A DNA stretch of 64,000 nt from Burkholderia thailandensis E264 (GTDB lineage Bacteria > Pseudomonadota > Gammaproteobacteria > Burkholderiales > Burkholderiaceae), in contig NC_007650.1 in assembly GCF_000012365.1 (NCBI RefSeq), forward strand, positions 1,798,001 to 1,862,000, written 5' to 3'. The position numbers and the translations under genes are program-made. Under the pieces are notes generated by a model that was given only the letters and a program-made list of their open reading frames with translations, searched no databases and had not been told where the DNA came from. The stretch's first letter is position 1. Every line of letters begins with the position of its first letter. This document shows positions 23,275 to 32,620 of this stretch, in pieces.

Positions 23275-25539
23275 TCAGCTCAGCCGCCACCACCGGGGCA
23301 ACAGCCGGCGCACCTCGCCGCGCCGGAAACGGTCGTCGATCAGATGCAGCACGCCCTCGTCGTGCTCGGTGCGAATCACCCGCCCCGCTGCCTGCACGAC
23401 CTTGCGCAAACCCGGAAACAGGTAGATGTAGTCGTAGCCGCGGCCGAAGCGCGCCTCCATCGCGCGCCGCATCTCCTCGTTGACGTCGTTGACCTGCGGC
23501 AGTCCGAGCGTCGCGACGAATGCGCCGATCAGCCGGTCGCCGGCGAGATCGACCCCCTCCGAGAACGCGCCGCCCAGCACCGCGAAGCCTATGCCCCGCC
23601 CGTTCGGCTCGAAGCGCGCGAGAAACCCGTCGCGCGCGGCCTCGTCCATGCCCGGCGCCTGCGCCCAGACGGGCAGCGCCGGATGGCGCTCGCGCAGCCG
23701 GGCGACAACCTGCTGCAGATACTCGAAGCTGCTCAGGAATCCGAGATAGTTGCCCGGCCGCGCCGCGTACTGCGCGGCGATCAGCTCGACGATCGGATCG
23801 AGCGAGCGCGCTCGGTCACGCCAGCGCGTCGATACGTGCGACGCGACCTTCACTGTCAGTTGCTCCGCGCGAAACGGCCCTTCGACGTCGAGCGTGCCGG
23901 CGTCGTCCGGCAACCCGAGCGTGTCGCGGTAGAAATCGAACGGGCTGAGCGTGCCCGAGAACATCACGGTCGCGCGCGCGGCGCCATGGCGCGGCGCGAG
24001 GAAGTCGGCGGGAATCACGTTGCGCACGCAGAGGATCGACGCGCCGGCGCGGCGCGGCGCGCTCGCGCGCACGCGCGTCGCATCGAAGATCGAATGCGCG
24101 CCGAACTGCTCGGCGAGCGCGACGAAGTGAATCGCGTCGAAACAGAAGCGCTGCACCGCAGCGTCGAGCGCGAGCGGCGCTTGGGCTGCGAGCTCCGAGA
24201 AGCGCCCGATCAGGTTCTGCGCGGCCGACAGCACGCGCGGCGGCACATCCGGATGGACGACGTATGCGGCTGCCTGTTCGCGATTGAGCGCGTTCCATTC
24301 GCGATTCAGGCGCTCGAGCGCCTTCGCGAGCGGCGCGGGGGCGAGCTTGCGCACGCCGGCGAGCTCGCGCTGGTCGAGCGCCGCGCTGTACATCCCGCGC
24401 GCGCGGTCGAGCAGGTTGTGCGCCTCGTCGACGAGCACGCCGACGCGCCACTGGTTCTGCTGCGCGAGCGCGTGCAGCAGCGCGCTGCCGTCGTAGTAGT
24501 AGTTGTAGTCGCCGACGACGACGTCGCACCAGCGCGCGAGCTCCTGCGCGAGATAGTACGGGCAGACGCCGTGCGCGAGCGCGGCCGCGCGCACGGTCGC
24601 GCGATCGAGCCGGCCATGCTCGAGCGCGGCGGCGCGCGCGGCCGCGAGCCGATCGTAGAAGCCGCGCGCGAGCGGACACGATTCGCCGTGGCATGCGGCG
24701 TCCGGATGCTCGCACGCCTTGTCGCGCGCGACGAGCTCGAGCACGCGTAGCGGCAGCGCGCCGCCCGCGGCCGTGCGCAGCGTGTCGGCCGCGTCGAGCG
24801 CGAGCGCGCGGCCGGGCGTCTTCGCGGTCAGGAAGAAGATCCGGTCCAGATGCGCGTCTGCGCATGCCTTCAGCAACGGGAACAGCGTGCCGAGCGTCTT
24901 GCCGATGCCCGTCGGCGCCTGCGCGAGCAGCGCACGGCCGTCGCGCGCGGCGCGATAGGCCGCAACCGCGAGCTCGCGCTGGCCGCTGCGAAAGCGCGCG
25001 TGCGGAAACGCGAGCGCGCGCAGCGCCGTATCGCGCGCGACGCGATGCGCGCCTTCGCGCGCCGCCCAGTCGACGAAGCGCTCGCACTGCTCCGCGAAGC
25101 ATGCCTTCAGCGTCGCGGCCGTGTGCGTTTCGGTCAGCACCGTCTCGCGCAGCGTCCCGACATCGAAATAGACGAGCGCGACGCTCAGTTGCGCGAGCCC
25201 GCGCGATTCGCACAGCAGATGCCCGTACACGCGCGCCTGCGCCCAATGCAGCGCGCGCTGATTGGCGGGCATCCTGTCGAGATCGCCGCGATGCGTCTTG
25301 ATTTCCTCGACGCGGTTCAGCGCCGGATCGTAGCCGTCCGCGCGGCCGCGCACCGTGAGGCCGCGGTGCTCGCCCGAAAGCGCGACCTCCTTTTCGTAGC
25401 CGGCGCCGCGCCGCGACGCGACCGTCGCGTGCCCGGCGATGCCTTCGAGCGCGCTCGGCGCCGGCGTGAAGCGCAGATCGAGATCGCCCTCGCGCGCGGT
25501 GAATTCGCACATCGCGCGCACGGCGACGACATAGCTCAC
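23275..25539 (-). CDS. PD-(D/E)XK nuclease fused to an XPD/DinG-type DNA helicase
   Basis: A 754-residue protein from a GTG at 25539 that overlaps the FAN1 stop (GTGA). Residues ~1-170 form a RecB/Cas4-like nuclease: D68 in RGRADGYDP, E79-I-K81 in VEEIKTHRG, and the QARVYGHLL motif at Q101. Residues ~180-754 form the helicase: Walker A APTGIGKT (K214), four cysteines C276, C283, C288 and C326 spaced for a 4Fe-4S cluster, DEAH at 371-374, MFSGTLSPFDFY, the GGAFSEGVDLAGDRL motif, and QAAGRVIRTEHDEG (motif VI). It should unwind DNA 5'-3' and cut single strands. Coupling with a FAN1-type nuclease points to DNA crosslink or flap repair. Confidence 0.9.
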   Translation of the reverse strand: MSYVVAVRAMCEFTAREGDLDLRFTPAPSALEGIAGHATVASRRGAGYEKEVALSGEHRGLTVRGRADGYDPALNRVEEIKTHRGDLDRMPANQRALHWAQARVYGHLLCESRGLAQLSVALVYFDVGTLRETVLTETHTAATLKACFAEQCERFVDWAAREGAHRVARDTALRALAFPHARFRSGQRELAVAAYRAARDGRALLAQAPTGIGKTLGTLFPLLKACADAHLDRIFFLTAKTPGRALALDAADTLRTAAGGALPLRVLELVARDKACEHPDAACHGESCPLARGFYDRLAAARAAALEHGRLDRATVRAAALAHGVCPYYLAQELARWCDVVVGDYNYYYDGSALLHALAQQNQWRVGVLVDEAHNLLDRARGMYSAALDQRELAGVRKLAPAPLAKALERLNREWNALNREQAAAYVVHPDVPPRVLSAAQNLIGRFSELAAQAPLALDAAVQRFCFDAIHFVALAEQFGAHSIFDATRVRASAPRRAGASILCVRNVIPADFLAPRHGAARATVMFSGTLSPFDFYRDTLGLPDDAGTLDVEGPFRAEQLTVKVASHVSTRWRDRARSLDPIVELIAAQYAARPGNYLGFLSSFEYLQQVVARLRERHPALPVWAQAPGMDEAARDGFLARFEPNGRGIGFAVLGGAFSEGVDLAGDRLIGAFVATLGLPQVNDVNEEMRRAMEARFGRGYDYIYLFPGLRKVVQAAGRVIRTEHDEGVLHLIDDRFRRGEVRRLLPRWWRLS

Positions 25540-27236
25540 GCGAGCGCCCCCTCGTCTTGCGACGACGCTTGCGCGTCGCCGCTCCAGCGCACGTCGATCA
25601 CGCGCACCGGCATTCGATGCCGCACGCAGTAGTCGAGCCAGCGAATCTGGTTGTCCTGCAAGCGATCGCCCGGCCCCTTCACCTCGATCAGCTCGTAGCG
25701 GCGTTCGGCGGGCCAGAAACGCACCAGATCGGGCAGCCCCGAGCGGTTGCCGCGCACGTCGTCGAGCAGCCGCTCGAACCACAGCCGCAAATGCTCGGCG
25801 GGCAGGCACGCGAGCGCGTGCTCGAGCAGCGTTTCGTCGAGCGCGCCCCAGAATACGAACGGCGACTGCACGCCCCTCTTCCGCGCATAGTGGCGGCGAA
25901 TCGTGTCGCGGTATTGCGTGCCGTCGAGTTGCGCCAGGCAGGCGTCGAACTGCGCGGCGCGGCGCGCGCGAAAATCGGGCGCGTGCAGATCGGCCGGCCC
26001 GCGCTGGAACGGATGAAAGAACGCGCCCGGCACCGCGGCGAACACGGGCTCCCAGCACAACAGCCCGAACAGCGAGTTGATCAGCGCGTTCTCGACATAG
26101 AAGACGGGCGCGTCCGCGCGGCTCAGGTGATCGCGCGCGACGTATTCGACCGGATACGGCACGCCCGGATGCGCGAGCTCGAGGCTGTCGCGCGGAATCT
26201 CGCGCGCACGCGCCGCGCGCCCGGCCGGCAAGCCGACACGCCGCCGCAGCCTCGGCAGCATCCGCGCGATCTGCTGCGCCTCCGCCTCGTTTTCAGGCGC
26301 GCGCGCCGCTTCGTCGGCGAGCGCGAGCGCCGTGTCGAAACGTTCGCAGCGCTCGAGCACGCGCACGCGCCGCTGCCGGCTGCCGGGCCACGCGCTCGAT
26401 GCATACGCGGCGAGCGCGCCGTCCCAGTCCGCGCGGCGCTCGCACGCCTGACCGATCGAGAACGTGAGCTTCGCGCGGCGCATCGCGAGCCACGCATTCC
26501 CGCAGTCGACCGCAGCCGCCGCTTCGACGAGCGGCGCGAGCGGTGCGTCAGCGGGCCAGACCTCGAGCAGCTCGCGGCATGCGTGCAGCCGCAGATACGC
26601 GTCGACGTCGTCGCGCCGCTGGAACGCGCGCGACGACGGCGCGAACGCGACCGTCTCGTACTGCAGCAGCCCGAGATCGGCGAGCACGAACTCCGACCAG
26701 TCCTGATGCAGGTTGCCGAAAAACATCAGCCGCAGCCGGCTGCAAAGCGCGTCGACCGCGGCCGTCACGCGCAGCACGCGATCGTCGATCGACGGCAGCC
26801 ATTGCGCCCACGGCCGCTCGCCGTCGTGGCGCGCGCGCAGCGCGTCGAGCCAGTCGGCCTTGCGGACCGCGCCGCTCGCGGGCGCGTCGGGGAACGCGTC
26901 ACGCAGCTCCGGCTTCGTCGCGAGCGCGAACAGCGCGTCGAGCGAAAGCGGCGGCTCCGGATCGATCCAGCCTAGCGCGACGAGCGGCGCCGCGGCCGCG
27001 AGCGGACAGCCGATCTCGTCGTAGGCGAGCTTGCTCGCGCGAAACATCGGCCCCTTGCGCATCAGCATCCGCACGAGCAGCGCGCGCGATGCGCGCGGCA
27101 GCGCGCCGAACGCGCCGACGAACGCATGCTCGCCGGCATCGAGCACATCGTCGTAGCGCTCGGCGAGCCACGCGAGCGCGCGCTCGAAGTTCGACAGGTA
27201 ATAGAACGCGGGGGAAGACGACGGATCGGGCGGCAC
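25536..27236 (-). CDS. FAN1-type VRR-NUC structure-specific nuclease
   Basis: A 566-residue protein resembling bacterial FAN1 homologues. The N-terminal half has a helical/SAP-like region (FYYLSNFERALAWLAERYDD, RALLVRMLMRKGPMFRASKL) and TPR-like repeats. The C-terminal VRR-NUC domain has E in FYVENALINSLFGLLCWEPV and the catalytic set D503 (GLPDLVRF), E518 and K520 (LIEVKGPGDRLQDNQ). FAN1 enzymes cut 5' flaps and unhook interstrand crosslinks. The gene stop overlaps the helicase start by four bases, so the proteins are made together and probably work together. Confidence 0.9.
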   Translation of the reverse strand: MPPDPSSSPAFYYLSNFERALAWLAERYDDVLDAGEHAFVGAFGALPRASRALLVRMLMRKGPMFRASKLAYDEIGCPLAAAAPLVALGWIDPEPPLSLDALFALATKPELRDAFPDAPASGAVRKADWLDALRARHDGERPWAQWLPSIDDRVLRVTAAVDALCSRLRLMFFGNLHQDWSEFVLADLGLLQYETVAFAPSSRAFQRRDDVDAYLRLHACRELLEVWPADAPLAPLVEAAAAVDCGNAWLAMRRAKLTFSIGQACERRADWDGALAAYASSAWPGSRQRRVRVLERCERFDTALALADEAARAPENEAEAQQIARMLPRLRRRVGLPAGRAARAREIPRDSLELAHPGVPYPVEYVARDHLSRADAPVFYVENALINSLFGLLCWEPVFAAVPGAFFHPFQRGPADLHAPDFRARRAAQFDACLAQLDGTQYRDTIRRHYARKRGVQSPFVFWGALDETLLEHALACLPAEHLRLWFERLLDDVRGNRSGLPDLVRFWPAERRYELIEVKGPGDRLQDNQIRWLDYCVRHRMPVRVIDVRWSGDAQASSQDEGALA

Positions 27237-27440
27237 GGGCTTCGGCGGTCAGGATCGGGTGGCGCCGCCCCGATTACGGGGACGGACAACCATGGCCGGA
27301 CAGATGATCCACAGATGATAGCGCACGGCCGCCCCCCGGCGCGCGCATGCGAGCGCGTGCGCCGCCCGGCCTCGCGACGCACGCCGCCGGCGCGAGCGCG
27401 AGGCGGCGCCCGCGAGGCAATGCCCGATGCGCTGCGCCGT

Positions 27441-27917
27441 TCAGAACCGCGTGCTGCACCCGATCGAATTGTCCGAGCCGCTCGCGCACGTGACGCCCGG
27501 CACCGGCTTCTCGATCGCGATGTCCGGCCGGACCGGCACGCCGGACGACACCGTCCGGCTCGGCCATCGGCCGCGCCCGTCGAGCCGCGCATCGCGCAAT
27601 CGCTGCACGGCGCGGTCTTCCTCCGCCAGCCGTTGACGACGCTCGGCCGCATCGAGTTCGTCCGCGAAGCCCGCCGCGCCGCCCCGCTTCGCTTCGAACG
27701 AAGGCGGCGCGCCCTTCGCACCGTCGAACACCGACGCCACGGGCGACCCGTAGCTACGCGCATCGGCGGCCGATCGAGCGATCTCGTTCGCGGCGAACGC
27801 GTGCGGCGACGCGTCGGCCGCGTCGAGCCGGCGCGCCCCGCTCGCCCAACCGGCCGCCGCCTGCACGACGATCAGCGAGGCAACGGACCATTTGAACGCA
27901 TGCGAAAACTTCTTCAT
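27441..27917 (-). CDS. Hypothetical exported protein
   Basis: A 158-residue protein with a convincing Sec signal peptide (MKKFSHAFKWSVASLIVVQA, cleavage near GWASG). The mature part is Ala/Arg-rich with a helical segment (FADELDAAERRQRLAEEDRA), and the C-terminus has two cysteines (GVTCASGSDNSIGCSTRF) that could form a disulfide. No known domain was recognised. It is isolated between the FAN1 gene and ribokinase. Confidence 0.65.
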   Translation of the reverse strand: MKKFSHAFKWSVASLIVVQAAAGWASGARRLDAADASPHAFAANEIARSAADARSYGSPVASVFDGAKGAPPSFEAKRGGAAGFADELDAAERRQRLAEEDRAVQRLRDARLDGRGRWPSRTVSSGVPVRPDIAIEKPVPGVTCASGSDNSIGCSTRF

Positions 27918-28225
27918 ACACTGACAACCACATCGGCAACGAAGGGCGCCACTATATCAGCGGCCGTGCCGAATGCCGCGATTGCCCCCGCTCCCGCCGC
28001 GCGAATGCAAAAACATCGGAAGCCGAAACGTCTTTCCGGCCCCGCGCATCGCCGGCATGCGAATGCGAGCGCCCGCATCGATCGCCGCGCAGTCCGTTTG
28101 CAATAACGATTGAGCGCGCGCCGTCGATGTGATTCCATGCGAATGCGAGCGCCGCGAGGCGTTCATCCGGCGCTCGTCCGCGCCCGGCAATCACGACATC
28201 CACTTCACTTCCGAGGACACAACAG
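27918..28225. other. Intergenic, 308 bp, with an 18-bp direct repeat
   Basis: A divergent promoter region between the exported protein and ribokinase. It contains CATGCGAATGCGAGCGCC twice (28056-28073 and 28136-28153). Confidence 0.6.
28056..28153. repeat. 18-bp perfect direct repeat upstream of ribokinase
   Basis: CATGCGAATGCGAGCGCC occurs at 28056-28073 and 28136-28153, 80 bp apart, with the second copy 72 bp before the ribokinase start. It may be a regulator site pair or a small duplication. Confidence 0.7.
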
Positions 28226-29158
28226 ATGGAGACGATCGCCGTCATCGGCAGCAACATGGTCGACCTCGTGACCTACGTCGCGCGAATGCCCGCCGACGGA
28301 GAAACGCTCGAGGCGCCGAACTTCGAGCTCGGCTGCGGCGGCAAGGGCGCGAACCAGGCGGTTGCCGCGTCGAAGCTGGGGGCGCGCGTCGCGATGGTGT
28401 CGAAGGTCGGCGACGATCTGTTCGCCGAGAACACGCTGCGCAACCTCGAGCGCTTCGGCATCGACATCGAGCACGTGCGCCGCGTGCCTGGCGTATCGAG
28501 CGGCGTCGCGCCGATCTTCGTGAGCCCCGATTCGCGCAACCGGATTCTGATCGTCAAGGGTGCGAACCGGCACCTGAAGCCGGCCGACATCGACGCGGCC
28601 GCCGCGAAGATCGCAGCGAGCCGCCTCGTCGTGCTGCAGCTCGAGATCGACATCGATACGGTCTACTACGCGATCGACTTCGCCGCCGCGCGCGGCATCC
28701 CGGTGCTGCTCAATCCCGCGCCGGGCGCGGCGGATCTCGACTTCTCGCGGCTGGCGAAGCTCGAGTTCCTCGTGCCGAACGAAACCGAGCTCGCGCTCGT
28801 GTCAGGGATGCCGACCGACACGCCCGACGCGATCGAACACGCGGCGCGCTCGCTCGTCGAGCGCGGAGTGAAGCACGTGATCGTCACGCTCGGCGACAAG
28901 GGGTCGCTCCTCGTGTCGCGCGCGGGTGTCGTGCGCGTGCCGCCCGTTGCCGTCGACGCGCGCGACACGACGGGCGCGGGCGACGCATACATCGGCTGCT
29001 TCGCGCGCCATTACGTCGCGACGCTCGACATACCCGCCGCGATGCGCCTCGCGTCCGCGTATGCCGCGCATTCGGTGACGGGCTTCGGCACGCAGAAGTC
29101 GTACGCGGACGCGGCGACGTTCGAGCGCTTCCTGCAGACGCCCCGTTCCGGCGCGTGA
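28226..29158 (+). CDS. rbsK: Ribokinase
   Basis: A 310-residue PfkB-family sugar kinase. The N-terminal signature FELGCGGKGANQAVAASKLG binds sugar, NPAPGAADLDF and VPNETELALVSGM are RbsK-typical, and the C-terminal DARDTTGAGDAYIGCFARHY holds the catalytic Asp and anion hole. It phosphorylates ribose to ribose-5-phosphate. A GAGGA ribosome site precedes the ATG. It converges with a nucleoside hydrolase 25 bp away, whose product would be ribose, so the two form a nucleoside-salvage pair. Confidence 0.94.
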   Translation: METIAVIGSNMVDLVTYVARMPADGETLEAPNFELGCGGKGANQAVAASKLGARVAMVSKVGDDLFAENTLRNLERFGIDIEHVRRVPGVSSGVAPIFVSPDSRNRILIVKGANRHLKPADIDAAAAKIAASRLVVLQLEIDIDTVYYAIDFAAARGIPVLLNPAPGAADLDFSRLAKLEFLVPNETELALVSGMPTDTPDAIEHAARSLVERGVKHVIVTLGDKGSLLVSRAGVVRVPPVAVDARDTTGAGDAYIGCFARHYVATLDIPAAMRLASAYAAHSVTGFGTQKSYADAATFERFLQTPRSGA

Positions 29159-29183
29159 CGCGCGGCGATTCGTGCGCCGTTCG

Positions 29184-30155
29184 TCAGCCGACGAGCGTCT
29201 TGCGATAGAGCGCGAGCATCGCGGCCGCGTCCACGCCGACGCACACGTCGCGCGGCGGCCGTCCGTCCCAGTCCGGAGCCGGCACGGTCATCGTCGCCGG
29301 CTTCTGGATCGTTTCGCCGGCCGCGATGCCGCTCGTCAGCACCCGCACCGGGCCCGTGCGCGTCTCGTACAACTGCGGCGCGACCACGTACGCGACCGCC
29401 GACGAATCGTGCACGTAGATCCCCGCGAGCCCCGCGCTCGCGCAATGAAACGCCTCGTAGTGGCGCGACACGTCCCACACGAAGCGGCCCGCATCGCCCG
29501 CGTCGTCGCGCAACGCGGCCAGATACTCCGTCGTCATGATCGTGGCCTGCGTGACGTCGAGCCCGACGATCGCGAGCGGCCACGCTGCCGACATCACAAT
29601 GTCCGCCGCGTCGGGATCGCCGGCGATGTTCGCCTCGGCGGCGGGCGACACGTTGCCGAGCACGCCCGCCGTGCCGAACGCGCCGCCCATGATGACGACC
29701 TGCTTGACGAGCGTCGCGACTTCCGGGTCCTCAGCGAGCACGTGCGCGAGATTCGTCAACGGCCCGACCGCGAGCAGCGTGACTTCATGCGGGTGCGCGC
29801 GCACCGTGTCGATGATGAAGCGATGCGCGGGCCGCGCGTCGAGGTTCGGCGCATGCGCGACGTCGACGGACAGGGCGAGGCCCGTGTTGCCGAGCCCGTC
29901 GTCGCCGTGAATGCCGCCGAGCGGCTCGGGCGCCGGCCGCCGCAGCGGCGCCGCCGCGCCGCGCGCGACGGGCACGCCGGGCGCGAAGCGGCCCGCGAGA
30001 TAGAGCGCGTTGCGCGTCGTCGTATCGATCGACGCGTTGCCGAACACGCTCGTCACGCCGATCAGTTCGATGTCCGGATGAAGCACCTGGAACACGAGCG
30101 CCATCGAATCGTCGACGCCCGGGTCCGTGTCGTAGATGATCTTGTGCAGACTCAT
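29184..30155 (-). CDS. Inosine-uridine-preferring nucleoside hydrolase family protein
   Basis: A 323-residue enzyme with the Ca2+-binding N-terminal signature IIYDTDPGVDDSMAL, the VSVFGNAS-type segment (GVTSVFGNASIDTTTRNAL), VTLLAVGPLTNLAHVLAEDP, the VIMGGAFG loop and EANIAGDPDAADIV. The C-terminal active-site His appears in YVHDSSAVAYVVAP. It hydrolyses ribonucleosides to base and ribose. The start at 30155 (MSLHKII) is the family start. The ribokinase opposite uses the ribose. Confidence 0.94.
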   Translation of the reverse strand: MSLHKIIYDTDPGVDDSMALVFQVLHPDIELIGVTSVFGNASIDTTTRNALYLAGRFAPGVPVARGAAAPLRRPAPEPLGGIHGDDGLGNTGLALSVDVAHAPNLDARPAHRFIIDTVRAHPHEVTLLAVGPLTNLAHVLAEDPEVATLVKQVVIMGGAFGTAGVLGNVSPAAEANIAGDPDAADIVMSAAWPLAIVGLDVTQATIMTTEYLAALRDDAGDAGRFVWDVSRHYEAFHCASAGLAGIYVHDSSAVAYVVAPQLYETRTGPVRVLTSGIAAGETIQKPATMTVPAPDWDGRPPRDVCVGVDAAAMLALYRKTLVG

Positions 30156-30958
30156 GGATATCTCGTGGTGAGCGCGGCATGCGGCGGCCGCGCGATGGTG
30201 GGAAGCGTCGAATGATACCCGTGCTGCCGCCTCGCCGCGCGTTGCTTTTTTGAGTCGCGCTGCGCGCGAGCTGCGATCGCTGCGCGCGCTCGGAGATGCG
30301 AATGCACGTGGCGATCGGCACATGCGGACACGGTCAACGGCGAAAGAACGGCGAAGGGTCCGCGCCCCGCTCAGGCACGGCCCCATGCTGCAACGCGCAG
30401 GCGCCGATGGCGACCGCCCATCGCCACGCGCCGGCGTCGCCGCGAATTTATCCGCAGATCGAGATGCGCGGCGGCGCTAGGCAAGCGGCTGCGCGGCCGC
30501 CTGCAACGAACGGCGCGGCGCGACGCGCGGATTCGCCCGATTCGTGCGAATTCGCGAAGCGCGGCGCAATGTCGCGCGCCGCACCTCGCATGGCATGCTG
30601 CCGTGCCGCAACGCGATGCGTTGCGCGGCAACGTCGCTCCCGCACGGATGCGCGACATACGACGCCACGGCCGCGCGCCGACACGCGCGAGCGCTCGGCT
30701 TCGCGTACGCTCCGGGGACCGGCCGCCGCCGCCCGCCAATCGACAGGTTCGGTCTTCCGCCCCATTCATTACATCGAACACTGAATCAGTTGACAAAGAT
30801 CAAATCCCGGCGTAGCGTTCGTTGCATAACGATCGTTATCAAAAAGAACCGCCGCGCTCCGTGAACGGGACGTGGACGGCTCTACCGCCCGTGTCCGTCC
30901 GCGATGCGCCGCATCGACGCGGACGCGCCGTCGATTCGTATTGATATGGAGAGACCCG
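30156..30958. other. Intergenic, 803 bp; only a promoter near its right end
   Basis: No gene is supported on either strand; open frames are arginine-rich shadows. The right end holds a TTGACA promoter and a 14-bp palindrome (30790-30839). Confidence 0.55.
30790..30839 (+). promoter_or_regulatory. Sigma-70-like promoter with palindromic operator ATAACGATCGTTAT
   Basis: TTGACA (30790-30795), a 17-base spacer and TAGCGT (30813-30818) are followed immediately by the perfect 14-bp palindrome at 30826-30839. The palindrome would overlap the start of transcription, as for TetR-type repressor sites. It lies 120 bp before the PF10118 gene. Confidence 0.6.
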
Positions 30959-31843
30959 ATGCCTGCCATCGTCCGTCGTGACGTTCGCTTCGCCCTGCCG
31001 CCCGATCGCATCGGCGATTGGCATGTGAACGGCGTGGCCAACACGCACTACTTCAACGCGCTGTCGCTGATGTTCCCCGCGGGCGAGCGCTTCTTCATCG
31101 ATTCGGTCCGTCACTATCGGGACCGCATTCAGGACCCCGAATTGCTCAAGCAGGTTCAGGGCTTCATCGGGCAGGAGGCAATGCACAGCCGCGAGCACGT
31201 CGAGTTCAACGACGTCGCCGAGGCTGCGGGCTATCCCGCGCATCGGCTCGACCGCGGCTTCTGGAAATTCACGGGCCTGATGCAGAAGATCTTGCCGCCG
31301 CCGCTGCGCCTCGCGCAAACGATCGCATTCGAGCACTACACGGCAATCATGACCGACATGCTGCTCGGCAACTTCGAGCATTTCCACGACTCGGCCGACG
31401 CATACGCGAACATGTGGCTGTGGCACTCGATGGAGGAAACGGAGCACAAGGCGGTGGCGTTCGACGTGTGGAACGCGGTGATGAAGCCCGGGCTCGCGCG
31501 CTATCTGATGCGCGCCGGCTCGATGCTGCTGACGAGCGTCGTGTTCTGGGGCACGAATTTCTATTTCCACATGGCGTTCATGAACGCGCATCGGCGGATG
31601 CACGGCAAGGTCACCGGAAAATGGGCGTTCGCGCGGTTCTTCGTGAAAGGCCTCATCCATCTGGCGCCGAGCACGCTCGCGTACTTCAAGCCGGGCTTTC
31701 ATCCGTGGCATCACGACAACCGCAGGCACTTCGCGCAGCTCGACCGTCTGCTCGCGAACATCGATGCCAGCAACGCGCGATATGCGGCACAAGCGGCGCC
31801 GCGCCGCGTGCCGCTGCATCCGACCACCATCCAGGCGAGCTGA
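30959..31843 (+). CDS. Predicted metal-dependent hydrolase, PF10118 type
   Basis: A 294-residue all-helical protein starting MPAIVRRDVRFALP, with ribosome site GGAGAG. Conserved metal-ligand segments are visible: FIGQEAMHSREHVEFND, AFEHYTAIMTDMLLG and LWHSMEETEHKAVAFDVW, then HMAFMNAHRRMH and FHPWHHDN near the C-terminus. The family is related to ferritin-like/di-iron hydrolases of unknown substrate. A repressor-type palindrome sits in its promoter. An in-frame start at 30872 is rejected because the leader is arginine-rich and non-family. Confidence 0.85.
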   Translation: MPAIVRRDVRFALPPDRIGDWHVNGVANTHYFNALSLMFPAGERFFIDSVRHYRDRIQDPELLKQVQGFIGQEAMHSREHVEFNDVAEAAGYPAHRLDRGFWKFTGLMQKILPPPLRLAQTIAFEHYTAIMTDMLLGNFEHFHDSADAYANMWLWHSMEETEHKAVAFDVWNAVMKPGLARYLMRAGSMLLTSVVFWGTNFYFHMAFMNAHRRMHGKVTGKWAFARFFVKGLIHLAPSTLAYFKPGFHPWHHDNRRHFAQLDRLLANIDASNARYAAQAAPRRVPLHPTTIQAS

Positions 31844-31972
31844 GCGCCGCGCGATCGCCTGCGCCGCATACGCATGCCGCGCGGGCGATCGCCGCATCTT
31901 TCGCAGTCGCGAGCGCGTCGGCCACGTGTCGGAACGCTCGCCCCGAACAATCTCTCACAAACTGTGCATTCC

Positions 31973-32470
31973 ATGCGTTCGACTTCGCCTCAGCGGCACG
32001 ACCGGCCGCAAACCTCCCCTTGGCTGTCACTGATCACCCGCCTGCTCGGCGTGAGCTTCGTGCTGTTCTTCAGCACGTTGATCGTCACGATCCTGCTCGG
32101 CATCGATCATCAGATCGCGGGGAACCCCATCGGCCTGCTGGCGCTTCGTCTCGTGCGCTGGGGCGGCGTGCACGGCGGCGGCGAGCACTACGAACTGATG
32201 ATCTCGGCCGTCTATGTCGTCTGGGGCGTCTTTCTGTGGGAAGCGGCCAACGAACCGTTCGAGCACAAGCTGTTTCTCGACTTCACCGTCGCCGCGAACG
32301 CCGCCCACTTCGGACTGATGTTCGTGCAGGGCCTGGTGATGCCGGGCGAACGCATCCACCTGGTCGGCGACGTCGCGCTCGGCTGGTTCGTGCTCGTGCT
32401 ATTCGCCGCGACATGGATTCCCGCGCGAAGCAAGGCGGCGAAGCAGCATGCGGAGGGTGTCGGCCGTTGA
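31973..32470 (+). CDS. Small integral membrane protein, unknown function
   Basis: A 165-residue protein with four predicted membrane helices: LLGVSFVLFFSTLIVTILLG, a segment at LMISAVYVVWGVFLWEAA, one at AANAAHFGLMFVQGLVM and VALGWFVLVLFAATWIP. A His/Glu-rich loop (GGVHGGGEHYE) lies between helices 1 and 2. The start is placed at MRSTSPQ (31973); an upstream ATG at 31874 is possible. It is 129 bp behind the PF10118 gene and may be cotranscribed. Family not recognised with certainty. Confidence 0.7.
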   Translation: MRSTSPQRHDRPQTSPWLSLITRLLGVSFVLFFSTLIVTILLGIDHQIAGNPIGLLALRLVRWGGVHGGGEHYELMISAVYVVWGVFLWEAANEPFEHKLFLDFTVAANAAHFGLMFVQGLVMPGERIHLVGDVALGWFVLVLFAATWIPARSKAAKQHAEGVGR

Positions 32471-32620
32471 TTCGGCCGTCGATCGCGGTCGTATGCACGT
32501 GGTCGCGCAACTTGCGCGAGCGAAGGCGCGGCATGCCGCCCGCGCCCTTCCATCGCATCGCCCGCGCGGCGGGCGCGCCGGCGGCGGCGACGCGCGCGGC
32601 GTGCGATCGCAGCCAGCGCG

